Counted from the first letter of the stretch, positions 9,298 through 19,293 are shown. The stretch: 64,000 bases of DNA from Rheinheimera tangshanensis (GCF_014645135.1 NZ_BMLH01000001.1:558001-622000); one strand, 5' to 3'. Made by a program: numbers and translations. The notes: generated by a model from the sequence alone, not told the origin.

Positions 9298-10248
9298 ATG
9301 AAACAAGTGATAATTTTTGGTGAATGCATGGTGGAGTTATTCCAGCTCGTGGATAACGTTTACCATCAGGCCTTTGCCGGGGATGTATATAATACGGCGG
9401 TGTATTGCAAACGCAGTGCTGCAGCACAGCTGAATCTGAAGTTTTTATCTGCAGTAGGCACGGATTTAGTCAGTGACAAACTGATTGCCCAGCTGGAACA
9501 AGAGAAACTTGATAGCTCGCTCGTGCTGCGCACTAAAACAGCCCGGCCTGGTTTGTATATGATCAACACCGACTGCTTTGGTGAGCGTAGTTTTGTCTAT
9601 TGGCGTGACAGCTCAGCTGCCAAACAAAGTCTGGCTTTGTTTAGACAACACCACACTGTCGAGCGGTTATTACCAGCAGATGTATTTTATTTCTCCGGTA
9701 TCAGTCTGGCCATTTTGTCACTGGAGGATCGCACCTATCTGTTTACGCTGATTAAAGAGTTAAAAGCTCAGGGCGTGCAGATTGTATTTGACCCTAACTA
9801 CAGGCCTGCGCTCTGGCCTGACGCTGAGATTTGTCGTGCTAATTTCGATCAGGCTTATGCGTTGTCCGATATCGCCTTACCCGGTTTAGACGATCATAAA
9901 GTCTTGTATGGTTGCAGCAGTGCTGGCGATGTGTTGGCTCAATTACAGACGTTAGGTGTCAAAGAGATTATTGTGAAAAATGGCTCGTCTGGAGTGCTTG
10001 GTTACAGTGAAGGAGAAAGCTTTCAATGTCCTGCAGTTCCTGTAAAAAAAGTGATAGATACCACAGCAGCAGGAGATTCTTTTAATGGGGGTTATCTGGC
10101 GGGGCGGCTTAATGGCTTATCGCCTCTAGCTGCTTGTCAGTATGCTGCGACACTTGCCAGTTTTGTTGTGGAGCACACAGGCGCCATTGTCACTAAAGAG
10201 CAATTCCGTGGTTTTTCCAGCCGTTTTAATTTGAGTACATTTAGCTAA
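9298..10248 (+). CDS. kdgK: 2-keto-3-deoxygluconate kinase
   Basis: Phosphorylates 2-keto-3-deoxygluconate with ATP to give KDPG. The 316-residue PfkB-family sugar kinase has the N-terminal FGECMVELF block and the C-terminal signature DTTAAGDSFNGGY with the catalytic Asp. The central segment IVFDPNYRPALW matches KDG kinases. It is placed between the aldolase and the triose-phosphate dehydrogenase in what looks like one operon. Confidence 0.93.
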   Translation: MKQVIIFGECMVELFQLVDNVYHQAFAGDVYNTAVYCKRSAAAQLNLKFLSAVGTDLVSDKLIAQLEQEKLDSSLVLRTKTARPGLYMINTDCFGERSFVYWRDSSAAKQSLALFRQHHTVERLLPADVFYFSGISLAILSLEDRTYLFTLIKELKAQGVQIVFDPNYRPALWPDAEICRANFDQAYALSDIALPGLDDHKVLYGCSSAGDVLAQLQTLGVKEIIVKNGSSGVLGYSEGESFQCPAVPVKKVIDTTAAGDSFNGGYLAGRLNGLSPLAACQYAATLASFVVEHTGAIVTKEQFRGFSSRFNLSTFS

Positions 10249-10261
10249 AAGGAAATGAGTG

Positions 10262-11884
10262 ATGTCTGCTGATCTGTCTTTGTATTTTCCAACCCAGGCT
10301 GATATTCCGACCCAGTGGCGACTCACAGCTCCGATAGAACAGCGTGACTATTTACTCAATGGTGAGCTCTGTCAGTGGCAGGGCGATTTAGCTCCTGTGT
10401 ATAGTCCGGTAGCGCTTAGAAATAGTGCAGGTGAACTGACGCCTACTTTATTAGGTGCTACACCTTTAATGGACGAAACTGCCGCCAAAGCTGCGTTGCA
10501 TGCAGCCTTAAAAGCTTATGATTTGGGCCGTGGTGTCTGGCCCTCTATGGCGGTGATGGAGCGAGTGGCGGCTGTAGAGAAATTCCTTGCTGCTATGCTG
10601 CTGCAACGTGAAGCGGTGATCCGTTTATTGATGTGGGAAATTGGCAAACCTTTACCGGATGCCGCCAAAGAGTTTGACCGCACCTGCGACTATATCCGCG
10701 ATACGGTACAAGCTTTAAAGCAACAGGACCGCAGCGCCAGCCACTTTGTGATAGAGCAGGGCACTTTAGGCAAAATACGTCGGGTTGCAGTGGGCGTCGC
10801 ACTTTGTATGGGGCCTTTTAACTACCCGCTAAATGAAACCTTTACCACTTTGATCCCGGCTTTGATCATGGGTAACACTGTTATTTTTAAACCTGCTAAG
10901 TACGGTGTGTTATTAATCCAGCCTTTGCTTAAGGCGTTTGCAGATTCTTTTCCACCAGGTGTGATCAACGTGATTTACGGTCGTGGCCGTGAAACTGTCG
11001 GTGCTTTAATGGAAAGCGGCAGCGTGGATTTATTTGCTTTTATCGGCACCAACAAAGGCGCCAGTGACTTAAAAAAACTGCATCCACGGCCACACCGTTT
11101 GCGAGCTGTGCTTGGTCTTGACGCGAAGAACCCAGCCATAGTGCTAAGAGATGCCGACTTAGAATTAACAGTTAAAGAGGCTGTGGCCGGTGCGTTATCT
11201 TTTAACGGTCAACGCTGTACGGCGTTAAAGATCTTATTTGTTGAGCGTTCAGTTGCCGATGCTTTTGTGCAAAAACTTTCAGAGGCCATTAGTGCTTTGC
11301 AACTGGGTTTACCCTGGAGTGACAAAGTGCAAATCACTCCTTTACCTGAGCCTGGCAAAGTCGATTTTTTAAAGAGCTTAATAACTGACGCTCTGGAGCA
11401 TGGGGCCAGGGTAATCAACCCTGAAGGTGGTCAAAGCTCAGGCTCGCTGATGCGTCCTGCTTTGGTGTATCCGGTGAACAGTCAGATGAGATTGTATCAG
11501 GAAGAGCAGTTTGGCCCTCTGGTGCCGGTAGTGCCTTATGATGATATCAGTGAAGTCATTCATTATGTGATTCACTCCGACTTTGGTCAGCAACTGAGTA
11601 TTTTTGGTCAGGACGCACGGCAAATAGGTGAGTTGGTGGACATGTTCGCCAATCAGGTCGGGCGTATTAACATCAACAGCCAATGTCAGCGTAGTCCGGA
11701 TAGTTTCCCTTTTACCGGCCGGAAAAACTCAGCGGAAGGCACCTTGTCGGTGGAGGATGCTTTGCTGCAGTTTTCTATCCCCACTCTGGTGGCCTGTAAA
11801 TACAACCCTGAACAAATTGCGCTGATGAAAGAAATGATTAAACAAGGTTCATCCCAGTTTTTAGCCACAGATTTTTTATTTTAA
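10262..11884 (+). CDS. gapN: Non-phosphorylating glyceraldehyde-3-phosphate dehydrogenase (GapN-like) with altered Glu motif
   Basis: An aldehyde dehydrogenase of about 540 residues resembling NADP-dependent GapN, which converts glyceraldehyde-3-phosphate directly to 3-phosphoglycerate and yields NADPH. GPFNYPLNE, the cofactor-binding FKPAKYG and the catalytic Cys319 in FNGQRCTALK are clear. The usual general-base motif LELGGK is replaced by LGLDAK, so the canonical Glu is Gly285, exactly 34 residues before the Cys. Asp287 lies two residues on. The start chosen is ATG 10262, with AAGGAA upstream; an in-frame GTG lies at 10259. As last gene of the cluster it would oxidise the triose phosphate released by the aldolase. 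Assignment to GapN rather than another aldehyde dehydrogenase is probable, not certain. Confidence 0.75.
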   Translation: MSADLSLYFPTQADIPTQWRLTAPIEQRDYLLNGELCQWQGDLAPVYSPVALRNSAGELTPTLLGATPLMDETAAKAALHAALKAYDLGRGVWPSMAVMERVAAVEKFLAAMLLQREAVIRLLMWEIGKPLPDAAKEFDRTCDYIRDTVQALKQQDRSASHFVIEQGTLGKIRRVAVGVALCMGPFNYPLNETFTTLIPALIMGNTVIFKPAKYGVLLIQPLLKAFADSFPPGVINVIYGRGRETVGALMESGSVDLFAFIGTNKGASDLKKLHPRPHRLRAVLGLDAKNPAIVLRDADLELTVKEAVAGALSFNGQRCTALKILFVERSVADAFVQKLSEAISALQLGLPWSDKVQITPLPEPGKVDFLKSLITDALEHGARVINPEGGQSSGSLMRPALVYPVNSQMRLYQEEQFGPLVPVVPYDDISEVIHYVIHSDFGQQLSIFGQDARQIGELVDMFANQVGRININSQCQRSPDSFPFTGRKNSAEGTLSVEDALLQFSIPTLVACKYNPEQIALMKEMIKQGSSQFLATDFLF

Positions 11885-11992
11885 GCAGAGGGAAAACATG
11901 ACTTCGGCATTTGGCCTTGCTGAACACAATGCCCGGTGAGATTTGTCTGTATCTCAGGCTTAGACAGATAAAAAGCTGTACAAAAACGAAGT

Positions 11993-12017
11993 CCCCCAGC
12001 CCCGGAAAGGCTGGGGG
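11993..12017 (-). terminator. Intrinsic terminator of the chemoreceptor gene
   Basis: A 9-bp perfect stem (CCCCCAGCC / GGCTGGGGG) with a 7-nt loop. An A-rich run lies on its left, which becomes a T-rich tail (CGTTTTTG) on the minus strand. It may also slow transcription from the uronate operon on the plus strand, but there is no T run on that side. Confidence 0.8.
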
Positions 12018-12027
12018 CAATGGTTGA

Positions 12028-13656
12028 TTAGACTTTAAAACGTTTCACCATATCCATTAAACGAGAGGCCATACCCGCCAACTCCTGGCTTGCGGCGTTG
12101 GTCTGATTCGCTCCGGCAGAGGTTTGAACTGCTAAATCTTTAATAGCGACCAAACTTCTGTCGACATCACGGGCCACATGAGCTTGTTCTTCTGACGCTG
12201 TAGCAATAAGTAAGTTACGTTCATTGATATGGCTGACCGATGTACAGATTTGTTCAAAAGCCTGCCCGGCTTTGTTGGCCATATCGACCGTATTATCGGC
12301 AAGCCCTGTACTTGCTTCTATCGATTGTACCGCTTTGACTGTACCCTGACGGATATGAGTGATGAGTTGCTCAATTTCTTTGGTTGAGTTCTGAGTTCTG
12401 TGCGCCAAAGCCCTGACTTCATCTGCAACTACCGCAAAACCACGGCCTGCATCGCCAGCACGTGCTGCTTCTATAGCCGCGTTTAACGCCAGTAAATTAG
12501 TTTGCTCTGCCACGGCTCTGATCACGTCCAGCACCTGACCTATATTGTTGGCTTGAGTCGCCAGTTCCTGCACCAGTTCAGCGGAGGTTTTCATCTCAGT
12601 CGCCATTTTGCGGGTTTGGGCTATGGTGAGCCTCATTTCCTCAAGACTACGGCTGGCCAGTTCATTGGATTCTTTTGATGCATCAGAGGTCGATAAAGCA
12701 TTTTGTGCCACATCCTCTACTGCAACTGTCATCTCGTTCACCGCAGTAGCGGCTTGTTGTAATTCAGCATTTTGCAGATCAAGGCCTTCAGTACTTTGTG
12801 AGGTGACAATACTTAATTCCTCGGCCGCTGATGCTAACTGAGTGGCGGTGTTATTAATTTGGCTGATGGTATCTTTTTGACTTTGTTGTAAATGTTGCAA
12901 GCCAGAAAACAGCGCTCCAATTTCATTTTTACTTTCAACTCGGATATGGCTGCTTAAATCGCCTTGCGCCATGCGCTGAAAGTGCTCGCCAGCCAGCTCC
13001 AGAGGCTGGATCAGCATTTTTTTGATCAAATACCAGCTCATTACTAAAGCGGCCAGAGCAATAACCAGAAAGATAGCGCAAAGAATAGCTGTCGCTGTAT
13101 ATCGATCAGAAGCTTCTTTCATAAAATTACTGTTTTTGATGCTGGCTTCTTCAACAAACTTCGCCACCATTTCCTGAGCTTTCGCATTGGTATCACGAGC
13201 TTCGAGGTTGGCGATGACATAACTTTCGCTGGTCCCTGTTTGCAGCTCTTTTGCTGTTTTGTCGATAGCTGCAAAGTACAAAGAAAAAACTTTCTGCATG
13301 TCCTGCACTAACTCTTTATGGTCGCCTTTGAGGCCTACCTCAGCAAAAGCATTAAATTTTTCGACGGCTTCTTTCAGAAACATCTCACCACGTTGAGCAC
13401 TGATCTGAGCCTTATCGTTTTGGCCGCCTTCTTTTTCGATAAAACCGCCAGCTAAGGCTAGTCTGCTGCGTAACAGCATGCCATAAACATCTGAGATAGG
13501 GTTTACTTGTAAGACGGATAATTGGTACAGATCAGCCATACCTTCTTCACTGGCTTTGGCGCTATTCCAGGAGTAAAAGCTCAATATAGCCATACCGGCA
13601 CTGAACATCAGCAGAATGGATAAAATTATATTTTTCAAATACATATCTTTGAACAT
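12028..13656 (-). CDS. Methyl-accepting chemotaxis protein
   Basis: A 542-residue chemoreceptor. Membrane helix 1 (about residues 8-30) is followed by a periplasmic helical-bundle ligand domain (about 33-185), membrane helix 2 (about 187-211), a HAMP domain and the long signalling coiled coil. The kinase-contact hairpin tip reads [18 protein letters not shown], then [30 protein letters not shown] gives a strong ribosome site before ATG. The ligand cannot be told. It follows the uronate cluster but is convergent with it, so a role in sensing uronates is only a possibility. Confidence 0.93.
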   Translation of the reverse strand: MFKDMYLKNIILSILLMFSAGMAILSFYSWNSAKASEEGMADLYQLSVLQVNPISDVYGMLLRSRLALAGGFIEKEGGQNDKAQISAQRGEMFLKEAVEKFNAFAEVGLKGDHKELVQDMQKVFSLYFAAIDKTAKELQTGTSESYVIANLEARDTNAKAQEMVAKFVEEASIKNSNFMKEASDRYTATAILCAIFLVIALAALVMSWYLIKKMLIQPLELAGEHFQRMAQGDLSSHIRVESKNEIGALFSGLQHLQQSQKDTISQINNTATQLASAAEELSIVTSQSTEGLDLQNAELQQAATAVNEMTVAVEDVAQNALSTSDASKESNELASRSLEEMRLTIAQTRKMATEMKTSAELVQELATQANNIGQVLDVIRAVAEQTNLLALNAAIEAARAGDAGRGFAVVADEVRALAHRTQNSTKEIEQLITHIRQGTVKAVQSIEASTGLADNTVDMANKAGQAFEQICTSVSHINERNLLIATASEEQAHVARDVDRSLVAIKDLAVQTSAGANQTNAASQELAGMASRLMDMVKRFKV

Positions 13657-14328
13657 GGTTACTCCTTGTCTAGGATCTTTAGTCTGGCGGCTGAGTACTC
13701 TTTATGGAGAAAGCACACTTAGTAACGAGTTAAATTACCTATTGTTTTTGCATAAAATCAGAGCTATCACTACGCCTGATACTATAGAACATAATAGCCA
13801 ACATAGAGATCCAACATCCGTACTCTTTGTTTCTATCTGGATTTTGACAGATGCCGTTTTATCCGCTAAAACCCTATAAAGCGTCGTTTAGTACGAAATA
13901 CTGAAGTATTTAATAGATTAATCTTTAAATTATTGTGTTTATTTTGCTGGGGAGCTTGAGCGTCTCAGTTTTGCACCAAAGGGGATAGGTACTTAAGATA
14001 ATTTTTTGTATGCAAAGTGAGCAATGTCCTTGGTGCTGGATTATGTGCTCATCAATAGAGATTATGTTGTGACATCTGATAATTTATTTGAGTTACCCGT
14101 TTAATTTATCGGTCATGATGGTCGCTTTATTATTGTTTATTTCTTTGTCTGGTGTTGAGCAATAGTTTTATCGGGAGTGCATTAAGTCCGACTTTCATCG
14201 AATTATTAAATAATTTGGTTTTACAGTGATAGTCAGTAGATAAACCTATTGAGATTGACATTTTTGTGTGACTTTTGGCGAAAATAATCTGATTGCCAAC
14301 AGTGAAAATAGTAAATAAGGGGACGAAT
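13657..14328. other. 672-bp intergenic region between chemoreceptor and porin
   Basis: The region is AT-rich, and no reading frame with coding character was seen. It must carry the divergent promoters of the flanking genes. TTGACA occurs at 14255-14260 on the plus strand, but no good -10 lies at the normal distance. I found no convincing sigma-28 or sigma-54 site and no RNA gene. Confidence 0.6.
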
Positions 14329-15282
14329 TTGAACAACAAATATTGTGCTACCGTTGGCTCGCTGATGCTGCTGAGTGCCGGGGCTCAGGCCTTTGAGTGG
14401 GATGTCTACGGCAAGCTTGATCTGCAAGGCTTGTATGTAGATAAAGGCTTATACCGTTATGCCGACCAAGGTTGGCAAATTGAAGCGCCATTTACCAGGC
14501 TGGGGTTTAAAGCTCGCCAGGAGCTGGTGGATAATCTTGACCTGATCGTGGTTTATGAGTGGCAGGTTAATGGTTTAGATGAGGCAAACAAAGACGACAG
14601 ATTAGGCAGTCGTAACACCTACATAGGTTTTGCCGGAAATTGGGGCGAACTGGTTTTTGGTAAAAATGACACCCGCTTCAAAAAGTCTGAAGGTAAAATA
14701 GATTTATTCAACGAGACCCTCAATGACATAGCACAGTTAAGTGCGGGGCAGGACAGGCTAGAAAATATTATTGGCTATCAGAGCCCCGTGATTGAAGGTT
14801 TTCAGTTGCAAGCTACGTACCAGACTGGCGCCAGCGATGAGGTCGCTGGTGGCTATGATTGGACCTTAAGTTATGGTGACTCAGGTTTTAAAGCTTACCC
14901 TTACTATTTTGCATACAGTCAGGCGCGTGAGCTAAATAATATCGATGCTGAACGTATTCTGGCTCACTTTAAGCTGATGGAATTGTCTGGAGGTCAGTTA
15001 TCGGCGGGTTTGATGTTGCAGCACAGTGAACATATAAGACGCAACGTTGAAGGCGATGCAGTGATGGCACAGCTTGCATATAAGCTTGAAGCTCTGACTT
15101 ACAAACTGCAATGGCAGCGGGATGACAGTAAAATTCGTCATCCGGAAACCGGTACTTTGTGGAGTGTAGGTGCAGACTACGCCCTGAACAGTGAGATGGT
15201 GATTTATACCATGTTCTCTGCTCTGGATTTTGATACAGAGCAGGACGAATCTGCAGCTTTGGGTTTTAAATATAATTTTTAA
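14329..15282 (+). CDS. Outer-membrane porin of the Gram-negative porin family
   Basis: A beta-barrel porin of about 317 residues. TTG 14329 is chosen because AAGGGGA lies 5-6 nt upstream. It gives a signal peptide MNNKYCATVGSLMLLSAGAQA followed by the mature start FEWDVYGKLD, typical of general porins. The barrel shows alternating patterns and family blocks such as NTYIGFAGNWGELVFGK, and it ends ALGFKYNF with the C-terminal Phe recognised by the BAM complex. Upstream in-frame TTG (14293) and GTG (14302) lack ribosome sites. Substrate is unknown; proximity to the uronate genes makes oligogalacturonate uptake conceivable but unproven. Confidence 0.85.
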   Translation: MNNKYCATVGSLMLLSAGAQAFEWDVYGKLDLQGLYVDKGLYRYADQGWQIEAPFTRLGFKARQELVDNLDLIVVYEWQVNGLDEANKDDRLGSRNTYIGFAGNWGELVFGKNDTRFKKSEGKIDLFNETLNDIAQLSAGQDRLENIIGYQSPVIEGFQLQATYQTGASDEVAGGYDWTLSYGDSGFKAYPYYFAYSQARELNNIDAERILAHFKLMELSGGQLSAGLMLQHSEHIRRNVEGDAVMAQLAYKLEALTYKLQWQRDDSKIRHPETGTLWSVGADYALNSEMVIYTMFSALDFDTEQDESAALGFKYNF

Positions 15283-15303
15283 TCTGGTGTAGTGCTTGAA
15301 ACG

Positions 15304-15328
15304 AAAACCCCGGTAAGCCGGGGTTTTT
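15304..15328 (+). terminator. Intrinsic terminator of the porin gene
   Basis: A 10-bp stem (AAAACCCCGG / CCGGGGTTTT) with a TAAG loop and a T run. It lies 22 bp after the porin stop and could act in both directions. Confidence 0.88.
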
Positions 15329-15354
15329 CTGTTTAAAAGAATGCAATGCTCTGC

Positions 15355-15864
15355 TCAGAAGTTGTCTTTTTTGCCAGCGTCTTTGGTAATTTTATCCAGA
15401 TAGCCCATAGCAAAAGCTGAGACAACAAAGGTCATATGGATAAGCAGATACCACATAATTTTGTCATTGGGGATATTCTGGGTATCCATAAAAACTTTAA
15501 GCAAATGAATAGAGGATATAGCCACTATGGATGCAGCAACTTTGTTCTTTAACGAATTGGAGTCGAGTTTACCTAACCATCCGAGCTTTTCACTGTCACC
15601 ATCAATATCCATGCGGGACACGAAGTTCTCATAACCAGAAAACATCACCATCACCAGCAAGCCACCAACCAGCGAAATATCAATTAAAGACAGTACGACT
15701 AAAATCAGATCGACTTCCTTCATACTGAAAATAACAGGAATGATGGAGAATACTTCCTGAAAAAACTTCACGCCAAGAGCCAGTAAAGCCAGACTCAGAC
15801 CAAGATAAATAGGCGCCATTAACCAGCGGGTGGCGTACATCACCTTTTCGATTAGTTGTTCCAT
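15355..15864 (-). CDS. yqhA: YqhA/UPF0114 family inner-membrane protein
   Basis: A 169-residue protein with about four membrane helices. It matches the UPF0114 (TIGR00645) family from its start [20 protein letters not shown] through the characteristic segment [15 protein letters not shown] and the later [10 protein letters not shown]. The function of the family is unknown. CAGGAG sits 6 nt before ATG. The gene is convergent with the porin and divergent from the S46 peptidase. Confidence 0.88.
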   Translation of the reverse strand: MEQLIEKVMYATRWLMAPIYLGLSLALLALGVKFFQEVFSIIPVIFSMKEVDLILVVLSLIDISLVGGLLVMVMFSGYENFVSRMDIDGDSEKLGWLGKLDSNSLKNKVAASIVAISSIHLLKVFMDTQNIPNDKIMWYLLIHMTFVVSAFAMGYLDKITKDAGKKDNF

Positions 15865-16044
15865 TGCAGCTCCTGTATTTTTAACGACTTCACTTTATGG
15901 GGGAAATAGTACGGAAATTCAAGTCTCTGGCCGTTTTACTTTGCTGTAAAATATCGCACAATGAGCCCCGTTACCCGCAACAGTATCAGCACAGTGCTCT
16001 GATGCTGTTAGTTTGTCTGGGCCTTTATGCCAAGGAATTTCTGA

Positions 16045-18207
16045 ATGAAAAAAACACTGCTTACACTGGCGTTGTCCATCGCTACTTTTGCTCATGCCGA
16101 CGAAGGCATGTGGCAGCCTCATCAATTACCTGAACTAGAACAACTCCTCAAAGAAAAAGGTCTGGAAATTGATACCAAAAGTATTGCTCAGCTTACAGCC
16201 TTTCCAATGAACGCTGTGATTAGTTTAGGTGGTTGCACTGCCTCTTTTGTCTCTAATCAGGGGTTAGTAGTGACGAACCATCATTGTGCTTATGGCAGTA
16301 TTCAGCACAACAGCACAGCGGCTAATAATTTGCTGGCTAAAGGTTTTTTAGCGAAAGAGTTAGACGAAGAATTACCGGCAGCTCCAGGGTCTAAAATTTT
16401 TGTGACTCAGCAAGTGACTAATATCACAGCGCAAATCAACCAGGAATTATCGCCTTCGCTCAAGGGCAAAGAACGTTTTGATAAAATTGACGAGCTGCGT
16501 AAAGAGCAAGTTGCTGCTTGCGAAACTCCGGGTTACCGCTGTGAGGTGTATAGTTTTCACGGTGGTTTAGAGTATTACCTGATCAAACAAATGGAAATTC
16601 GTGATGTACGTTTAGTGCATGCGCCAGCTTCAGGTATAGGTAAATTTGGTGGTGATATCGACAACTGGATGTGGCCGCGTCACACAGGTGACTACTCATT
16701 TTATCGTGCCTATGTCGGCAAAGATGGTCAGCCTGCTGATTTCAGCGCAGAAAATGTGCCTTTTACTCCACCTTCCTATTTAAAGGTATCTGCTAAGCCA
16801 CTGAAAGAAAATGACTTTGTAATGGTTATCGGTTATCCGGGCCGTACCAACAGATACAACACTGCAGCTGAAGTTGAAAACCAGTTCACCCAGGTGTTGC
16901 CTTTATCCAAAGCCTATCGTGAAGAAGCGATAGAGGTGATTAAACAATACTCAGCTGAAGGCTCAGAAGCTCGGATAAAATATGAAAGTATTCTGGCGTC
17001 ACTGGCTAATTATGCGAAAAACTTTGAAGGGATGATCGGCAGTTACCAGAAAGGTGATACTCAGCAACGTAAAGATCAGTTTGATAAAGCACTGAATCTA
17101 TGGATTAAATCCAGCCCGGCCCGTCAGGCGAAGTATGCAGCTGCGGTGCGTAATCTGCAGCAGTTGTTGCAAGAGGAACAGCACTATCAGCAGCGTGATC
17201 TCATTTTAGGTTATCTGAGTTATGGCCAATTATTTAACACTGCCAAACGTTTATATCGTTTAGCTCATGAGCAGCAAAAACCAGACGCAGAGCGTGAAAT
17301 AGGCTACCAGGAACGTGATTTGGAGCGTTTTTCTGCCAGCATGAAGCGTTTGTCGCGCAGTTTTGATGCCAAAGTAGAACAAGAGTTGATGCTGCATTTT
17401 CTGCAACATTACGCCAAATTACCGGCGGGTCAGCGTTTAAAAGCTTTGGATGGTTATTTTGGTATAGGTTCTACTGAGCTGGATGTCGCAGCGCTTCGCA
17501 CCAAACTGGAAGGTCTGTATCAGGCGACTAAGTTGTCGGATGAAGTCGAGCGTTTAGCCTGGATGGGCAAATCAGTAGACGACTTTAAAGAGAGTGCCGA
17601 TCCTCTGATCCAATACGCTGTTGCTATGTACGAGACCGATATCGCCTTAGAAAATGCAGAAAAAGAACACAAAGGTAAGCTAGCCGTGGTGCGTCCGCAA
17701 GTGATGGAAGCCATCATTGCGTTTAACAAAGCCAATGGCAAAGCAGTGTATGCCGATGCCAACAGCACCTTGCGTGTCACTTATGGTTCTATCAAAGGTT
17801 ACCAGCCAAAAGATGCGGTGTCTTATCAGCCATTTACCACAGCTGCTGGTATTTTGCAGAAGCAAACGGGTATAGAGCCATTTGACGCACCGCAGGCTCA
17901 GATTGAAGCGTTAAAACAAGGCGATTTTGGCATCTACAAAGATGCGGTCTATAACAATCTGCCGGTCAACTTCTTAAGCACAGTGGATACCACTGGTGGG
18001 AACTCAGGTTCACCTACGCTGAACGGTAAAGCTGAATTAGTGGGTTTGTTATTTGATGGCGTGATTGAAGGCATCATTGGCAATTGGGACTATGACCCTG
18101 CCACCAACCGCTCTATCCATGTCGACAGCCGTTATATGCTGTGGCAAATGGAGAAGGTAGATGGGGCGACCAACCTGATTAAAGAAATGGAAATTGTGAA
18201 GGAATAA
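16045..18207 (+). CDS. S46 family dipeptidyl-peptidase, DPP7-like
   Basis: A 720-residue secreted serine peptidase that removes dipeptides from free N-termini. A Sec signal peptide (MKKTLLTLALSIATFAHA) precedes the mature start DEGMWQPHQLPEL, typical of the family. The catalytic histidine region is VVTNHHCAYGSIQ (His79/His80), the aspartate region is GGDIDNWMWPRHTGDY, and the nucleophile is Ser654 in TTGGNSGSP. Eighteen residues after Ser654 is Gly672. In the family this position separates DPP7 (Gly, hydrophobic P1) from DPP11 (Arg, acidic P1), so DPP7-like specificity is predicted. AAGGA precedes the start. Confidence 0.92.
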   Translation: MKKTLLTLALSIATFAHADEGMWQPHQLPELEQLLKEKGLEIDTKSIAQLTAFPMNAVISLGGCTASFVSNQGLVVTNHHCAYGSIQHNSTAANNLLAKGFLAKELDEELPAAPGSKIFVTQQVTNITAQINQELSPSLKGKERFDKIDELRKEQVAACETPGYRCEVYSFHGGLEYYLIKQMEIRDVRLVHAPASGIGKFGGDIDNWMWPRHTGDYSFYRAYVGKDGQPADFSAENVPFTPPSYLKVSAKPLKENDFVMVIGYPGRTNRYNTAAEVENQFTQVLPLSKAYREEAIEVIKQYSAEGSEARIKYESILASLANYAKNFEGMIGSYQKGDTQQRKDQFDKALNLWIKSSPARQAKYAAAVRNLQQLLQEEQHYQQRDLILGYLSYGQLFNTAKRLYRLAHEQQKPDAEREIGYQERDLERFSASMKRLSRSFDAKVEQELMLHFLQHYAKLPAGQRLKALDGYFGIGSTELDVAALRTKLEGLYQATKLSDEVERLAWMGKSVDDFKESADPLIQYAVAMYETDIALENAEKEHKGKLAVVRPQVMEAIIAFNKANGKAVYADANSTLRVTYGSIKGYQPKDAVSYQPFTTAAGILQKQTGIEPFDAPQAQIEALKQGDFGIYKDAVYNNLPVNFLSTVDTTGGNSGSPTLNGKAELVGLLFDGVIEGIIGNWDYDPATNRSIHVDSRYMLWQMEKVDGATNLIKEMEIVKE

Positions 18208-18212
18208 TTGTA

Positions 18213-18234
18213 GGGGCGGGGTTTATCCCCGCCC
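18213..18234. repeat. Short hairpin repeat around GGTTTATCC, copy 1
   Basis: A perfect 8-bp stem (GGGCGGGG / CCCCGCCC) encloses TTTAT, and GTCTCA follows. A very similar element lies at 49434-49450, with GGTTTATCC and a GCCCG-CTCA tail in both. There is no T run, so it is not a standard terminator. Both copies lie just after the stop of a plus-strand gene that faces a minus-strand gene. Confidence 0.55.
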
Positions 18235-18282
18235 GTCTCACATTCAAATCTCATACTGTTTAGGCTTTATGGTCGCTCTTTT

Positions 18283-19293
18283 TTAAGGTGTCACCCTAAA
18301 CCTGATAGCCCCCAATAACTGCCCTGAATCCGTAACGACCCGAATTTTCCATTTGCCCACTGCATCTTGTGGAAATTGCTGTTTGCGAGTCCAGGCTCTG
18401 TAGCCTTCCTCCCGTCCGCCTGAAATATTTAGTGCAATACGCTCGACAGCTTGGCCATTATGAGTCCACTCATGATAAATCTGCTCTTTTAAGCCTCGGG
18501 GGGCCCGCACTGAGGTGTAGGCGTAGAGGCCTTGTTGCAGTTCAGCCAGCGATAACTCTGTAATAGCTGCACCTGGTAAACGTTGTTCGTAATCCATCTG
18601 CTGACTTAGCTGAATGTCGGTTAGGTTTAACACCGGCGCGGGGATCAGGCTGCGGCTAAACCAGATGCTACTGGTCATGACTACTAACAACAGAGATAAT
18701 ACAGGTAAGCGCCAGCGGCCTGGTTGTGCTAATAAAGGGCGGATACTGGGAATACTCAGTAAAGCTGAAATAATAAGTGCCAAACCCAAACTTTGGGTGG
18801 TGGTCATAAAAAACAGCAGCGGCAACACCACCATCAAAACGGCGAATAAAGAAAAACAGTGATACAGCAAAAATAAAGCCCGTCGTCTTGTCAGCAGCCT
18901 GTTGTAAGCCGGATCAATCACTGCCACCAAAGCACAACAAACCAATACCAGAGTAAACACGGCTTGGGGCTGGTCCCAGTCAGTGGCTGCCAGAAAAAAT
19001 GGCAAGGCAAAAAACAAGCTTTCCTGATGCAGTAACTGAGTGATCAGGTGGGTGACGTCTTTTGATAACGAGATACCAAACTTACGCAATAAACCTTTGC
19101 GCAGCCAGTATTCACCCATCAACCACAACCAGCCAATAACCATTAGAATGGCAAAAAACTGGGCAAATTCTTCACGACGTTCAACTTGCCATAAACTGAA
19201 TAAACCAGTGCAAAACCCAAATAAAGCCACCAGGCCGGAATATTTTTTTGTTAACTCAATCAGCCAAAAAAAAGCACTTTGAATGTTCTGCAT
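18283..19293 (-). CDS. Membrane protein with C-terminal DUF2914-type domain (DUF5924-like)
   Basis: A 336-residue protein. About seven hydrophobic segments occupy residues 15-220. A soluble C-terminal domain has the DUF2914 pattern: HEWTHNGQAVERIALNISGGREEGYRAWTRKQ, then GKWKIRVVTDSGQLLGAIRF. The family is uncharacterised. The stem-loop at 18213-18234 separates it from the convergent peptidase gene. Confidence 0.72.
   Translation of the reverse strand: MQNIQSAFFWLIELTKKYSGLVALFGFCTGLFSLWQVERREEFAQFFAILMVIGWLWLMGEYWLRKGLLRKFGISLSKDVTHLITQLLHQESLFFALPFFLAATDWDQPQAVFTLVLVCCALVAVIDPAYNRLLTRRRALFLLYHCFSLFAVLMVVLPLLFFMTTTQSLGLALIISALLSIPSIRPLLAQPGRWRLPVLSLLLVVMTSSIWFSRSLIPAPVLNLTDIQLSQQMDYEQRLPGAAITELSLAELQQGLYAYTSVRAPRGLKEQIYHEWTHNGQAVERIALNISGGREEGYRAWTRKQQFPQDAVGKWKIRVVTDSGQLLGAIRFRVTP

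Noticed and set aside
13657-13760. Sigma-28 flagellar promoter of the chemoreceptor (TAAAG ... GCCGCCAG on the minus strand)
   Set aside because: The spacer is about six bases too short and the -10 match is poor.
13616-13879. Plus-strand frame in the region upstream of the chemoreceptor
   Set aside because: It starts inside the chemoreceptor gene, has no ribosome site and has no protein-like composition.
14264-14297. Sigma-54 promoter before the porin (TTGGCG ... TTGCC)
   Set aside because: The spacing between the GG and GC elements is about 16 bases, not the required 10.
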